Origin: Planctomycetota bacterium
GTDB lineage: Bacteria; Planctomycetota; Planctomycetia; Pirellulales; Pirellulaceae
NCBI GenBank assembly: GCA_024276655.1
Contig: JAJRWU010000122.1
Span: forward strand, 1-53,799
Reading direction: 5' to 3'
DNA length: 53,799 bases
In this document: one piece after another, positions 52,137 to 53,799 of the stretch
How the letters are laid out: each line of letters starts with the position of its first letter
Numbering within the stretch: position 1 is the stretch's first letter
Position numbers and translations under genes: made by a program
The notes under the pieces: generated by a model
The model's input: the letters and a program-made list of their open reading frames with translations, nothing else
Told to the model about the DNA's origin: nothing
The model's database searches: none

Positions 52137-53594
52137 CTAACCAAAGAGGTCGAACAAGGGCGAGCCGCCGGAGACGATTTCATGAGGCCGCTGTTGGGCG
52201 TCGTAGATACGATAGGCCGGGTCGATTCCCAAGGCGTGAAAAATGGTGGCGGCCAAGTCTTCAGGACTGACAGGATTCTCCAACGCGTAGGCGGCGTCTT
52301 TATCGGTTTCGCCGTAAACAACGCCCCCGCGAATGCCGGCGCCCGCAATCACGGCGGGAAAGAGCGTGCTCCAATGGCCACGTCCCCATTTGTCGTTGGC
52401 TTGGGGAGTGCGGCCCATTTCACCCATCGCGACGACCAGCGTTTCGTCGAGCAAGCCGCGCTGGTCGAGATCGGTCAAGAGCGCCGACAACGCCATGTCG
52501 AGTCCCGGAAGAAGATGTTTCTCCAGGTATTGGCTGCTGCGGTGCGAATCCCAACTGTAGCCGTCCACACAATCGTAATGCACGGTGACGAACCGCACGC
52601 CGGCTTCGACCAAACGCCGCGCCACGAGCGTCGATTGCCCAAACAGATTACGGCCGTATTGGTCGCGGAGTTTGTCGGGTTCGCTCTGTATGTTGAACGC
52701 CTGACGTGTTTTCGGCGAAGACACGAGCGCCATGGCCTGCTGGCGAAATTGATCGTAGGCGCCGATTTCACGGCTCCGATCCGCCAAACGCCGCTGCTGG
52801 TCGAACTGTTGGAGCAACGACCGCCTCTGGCCCAAGCGTTCCAGCGTGATGCCTTCGCGCGTTTGCAGCCCTTCGATTTCGAAGCGGAGTTCGGCGTCGG
52901 TGCAGTCGCGAAAATAGGGATTGTCCTTGGCTTCGCGTTTGTCGATGCGCGTCACCAGAGGATCGAAAGCCCGGCCCAGCCAACCGGCCGTTTCGCCGGG
53001 CCGACGCAATTGCACCTTGTATTCCTGCAAACGGCCGAGAAAGTTCGGCGCCACCACATAGGGCGGCAATTTCGCCGACCGACCGCCGGCCGTTTTCTCC
53101 GAAAGCATTTTCACCACGGCGCCCATGGCCGGCCAATCCTTGGGCGTTACATTGAAACCGCCGCCGATCGGCAAGTGCCATTTTCGCCCCGTTTGGATGT
53201 AATGCCCGGCGCCGCTATGGTCGTTAAACGGATGCGACATCGTCTTCACGACAGCGAACTTATCCGAAACTGCCGCGCAACGCGAAAGATGCTCGCTGAT
53301 CAGCAGCCCGCCGGTGCGCGAGGGCGTTGGCTTGAAAGGGCCGCGAATTTTACTGGGAGCGTCGGGCTTGAGGTCGAACGTTTCGAGTTGGCTGGGCCCG
53401 CCGAATAGATTCAAAAAGATGACCGATTTGGCGCGTGCGTTCTGGAACGGCAGCGTCGCTTCGGCGGCCAATACTTTCGCCAGCGAGACGCCCAACAAGC
53501 CGGCGCCGCCGGCTTCGAGTAATCGTCGGCGTGAAAACCGCCCTGCCCCGCCAGTATTCCCTCCCAGCACCTGAAGCATCGGTTTGGCCTCCAT
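52137..53594 (-). CDS. Tat-exported DUF1501 protein (sulfatase-like)
   Basis: A 485-residue DUF1501 protein of the alkaline phosphatase/sulfatase-like superfamily, abundant in planctomycetes and typically encoded beside DUF1553/DUF1549 cytochrome-like partners. The leader SRRRLLEAGGAGLLGVSLAK is a twin-arginine signal. Signatures are KSVIFLNLFGGPSQLETFDL, KPDAPSKIRGPFKPTPSRTG, GGGFNVTPKDWPAMGAVV, YDCVDGYSWDSHRSSQYLEK (metal-type Asp/His), and GEMGRTPQANDKWGRGHW near the C-terminus. The family is associated with sulfated polysaccharide use, but the activity is unproven. Starts at 53594 and 53579 are both possible. No DUF1549/1553 partner is within the window, but it may lie beyond the right edge. 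Confidence 0.94.
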   Translation of the reverse strand: MEAKPMLQVLGGNTGGAGRFSRRRLLEAGGAGLLGVSLAKVLAAEATLPFQNARAKSVIFLNLFGGPSQLETFDLKPDAPSKIRGPFKPTPSRTGGLLISEHLSRCAAVSDKFAVVKTMSHPFNDHSGAGHYIQTGRKWHLPIGGGFNVTPKDWPAMGAVVKMLSEKTAGGRSAKLPPYVVAPNFLGRLQEYKVQLRRPGETAGWLGRAFDPLVTRIDKREAKDNPYFRDCTDAELRFEIEGLQTREGITLERLGQRRSLLQQFDQQRRLADRSREIGAYDQFRQQAMALVSSPKTRQAFNIQSEPDKLRDQYGRNLFGQSTLVARRLVEAGVRFVTVHYDCVDGYSWDSHRSSQYLEKHLLPGLDMALSALLTDLDQRGLLDETLVVAMGEMGRTPQANDKWGRGHWSTLFPAVIAGAGIRGGVVYGETDKDAAYALENPVSPEDLAATIFHALGIDPAYRIYDAQQRPHEIVSGGSPLFDLFG

Positions 53595-53672
53595 TCAATA
53601 GATTGATACGTTCAAGCGGCAGCCTAACGAATCGGGGAGGCAAAAACAACGTCCGAACGTATCCTCTCAACG

Positions 53673-53799
53673 CTAGCACGGTTCGTGGGCGGCGGCTTGG
53701 GCGGCGGATTTGATGATTGTGGCGAGGGAGGGGAGGTGGAAGCGGCCGCAGAGGCGGTCGCGGAAGTAGGCGTAGGCGCTCACGCCATGCAGCTTGGAC
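53673..53799 (-). CDS. C-terminus of an unidentified gene (partial, runs off the right edge)
   Basis: The last 41 codons of a minus-strand gene are visible before a TAG at 53673: SKLHGVSAYAYFRDRLCGRF, HLPSLATIIKSAAQAAAHEP and C. The pattern of aromatic and basic residues is reminiscent of the C-terminal end of some transposases, but this is only an impression. It lies 78 bases upstream of the DUF1501 gene. Confidence 0.5.
   Translation of the reverse strand, partial: SKLHGVSAYAYFRDRLCGRFHLPSLATIIKSAAQAAAHEPC

Noticed and set aside
52050-53408. 452-residue plus-strand ORF opposite the DUF1501 gene
   Set aside because: Shadow of a well supported Tat-exported family protein; no recognisable domain.

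Overview
The window reads as chromosomal DNA of a GC-rich planctomycete, most likely of the Pirellulales kind. The support is the gene content: a DUF1559 prepilin-like protein, a Tat-exported DUF1501 protein, a very large secreted multi-heme DUF1080/PA14 cytochrome, a PQQ-type propeller lipoprotein, an ECF sigma factor next to a von Willebrand A protein, and a beta-RFAP synthase homologue of C1/methanopterin metabolism. The assignment is inferred from gene families; there is no rRNA here.

Layout. 1-5.4 kb (minus): the open 5' part of a giant TPR protein with an embedded C39-like cysteine peptidase domain, and a PQQ propeller lipoprotein. 5.7-12.4 kb: UxaA-type dehydratase, sugar-phosphate isomerase-like protein, UDP-glucuronate 4-epimerase-like enzyme, MHS-type transporter and nadA. 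12.5-17.7 kb: exported pentaheme DUF1080/PA14 protein and an exported propeller-like partner. 18.2-21.6 kb: ThiD2-ThiE fusion (with an in-frame stop before its last strand), a small coiled-coil protein, lipA and a PilZ-like protein. 21.9-25.4 kb (minus): ECF sigma factor and VWA protein. 25.4-26.5 kb: debris beside tRNA-Ser(GCU): a frameshifted ISL3-type transposase remnant and a truncated integrase-like ORF. 26.9-36.9 kb: sialate O-acetylesterase, beta-RFAP synthase homologue, a helical unknown, a three-gene envelope operon with two paralogues, a LolA-like exported protein and the DUF1559 protein. 37-43.5 kb: phosphatase and pdxA, a three-gene cassette ending in an HNH nuclease, a membrane protein, dtd, a YdjM-like protein and a CvpA-like protein. 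43.6-46.4 kb: a small integrated element. 47-53.8 kb (mostly minus): a small membrane protein, accA, a Ser/Thr kinase, a glycosyltransferase, truA, a DUF1501 protein and the tail of another gene.

The most interesting item is the 2.7-kb element at 43.65-46.38 kb. It is bounded by two sites with the 11-6-11 layout of a chromosomal dif site. Their XerC-type half and central six bases are identical, but only one has a good XerD-type half. The element encodes a Rep_trans-like replication initiator and three small proteins, two with ribbon-helix-helix character. The crossover lies inside the 5' coding region of the initiator gene: its start codon and first 38 codons sit at the far end of the element, and circularisation would rejoin them in frame. 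It looks like an integration-controlled replicon at dif, which would also place this window at the replication terminus.

The second theme is repeats. There is a family of about 150-bp near-perfect palindromes (four copies plus a half copy, one with compensatory changes), a GGGCA/CCCTG pentamer that appears between and inside genes, 9-11-bp-periodic CCAC-rich intergenic repeats, a GTTGGAGTTCA hairpin family, and nearly identical bidirectional terminators, one inside a MITE-like inverted repeat.
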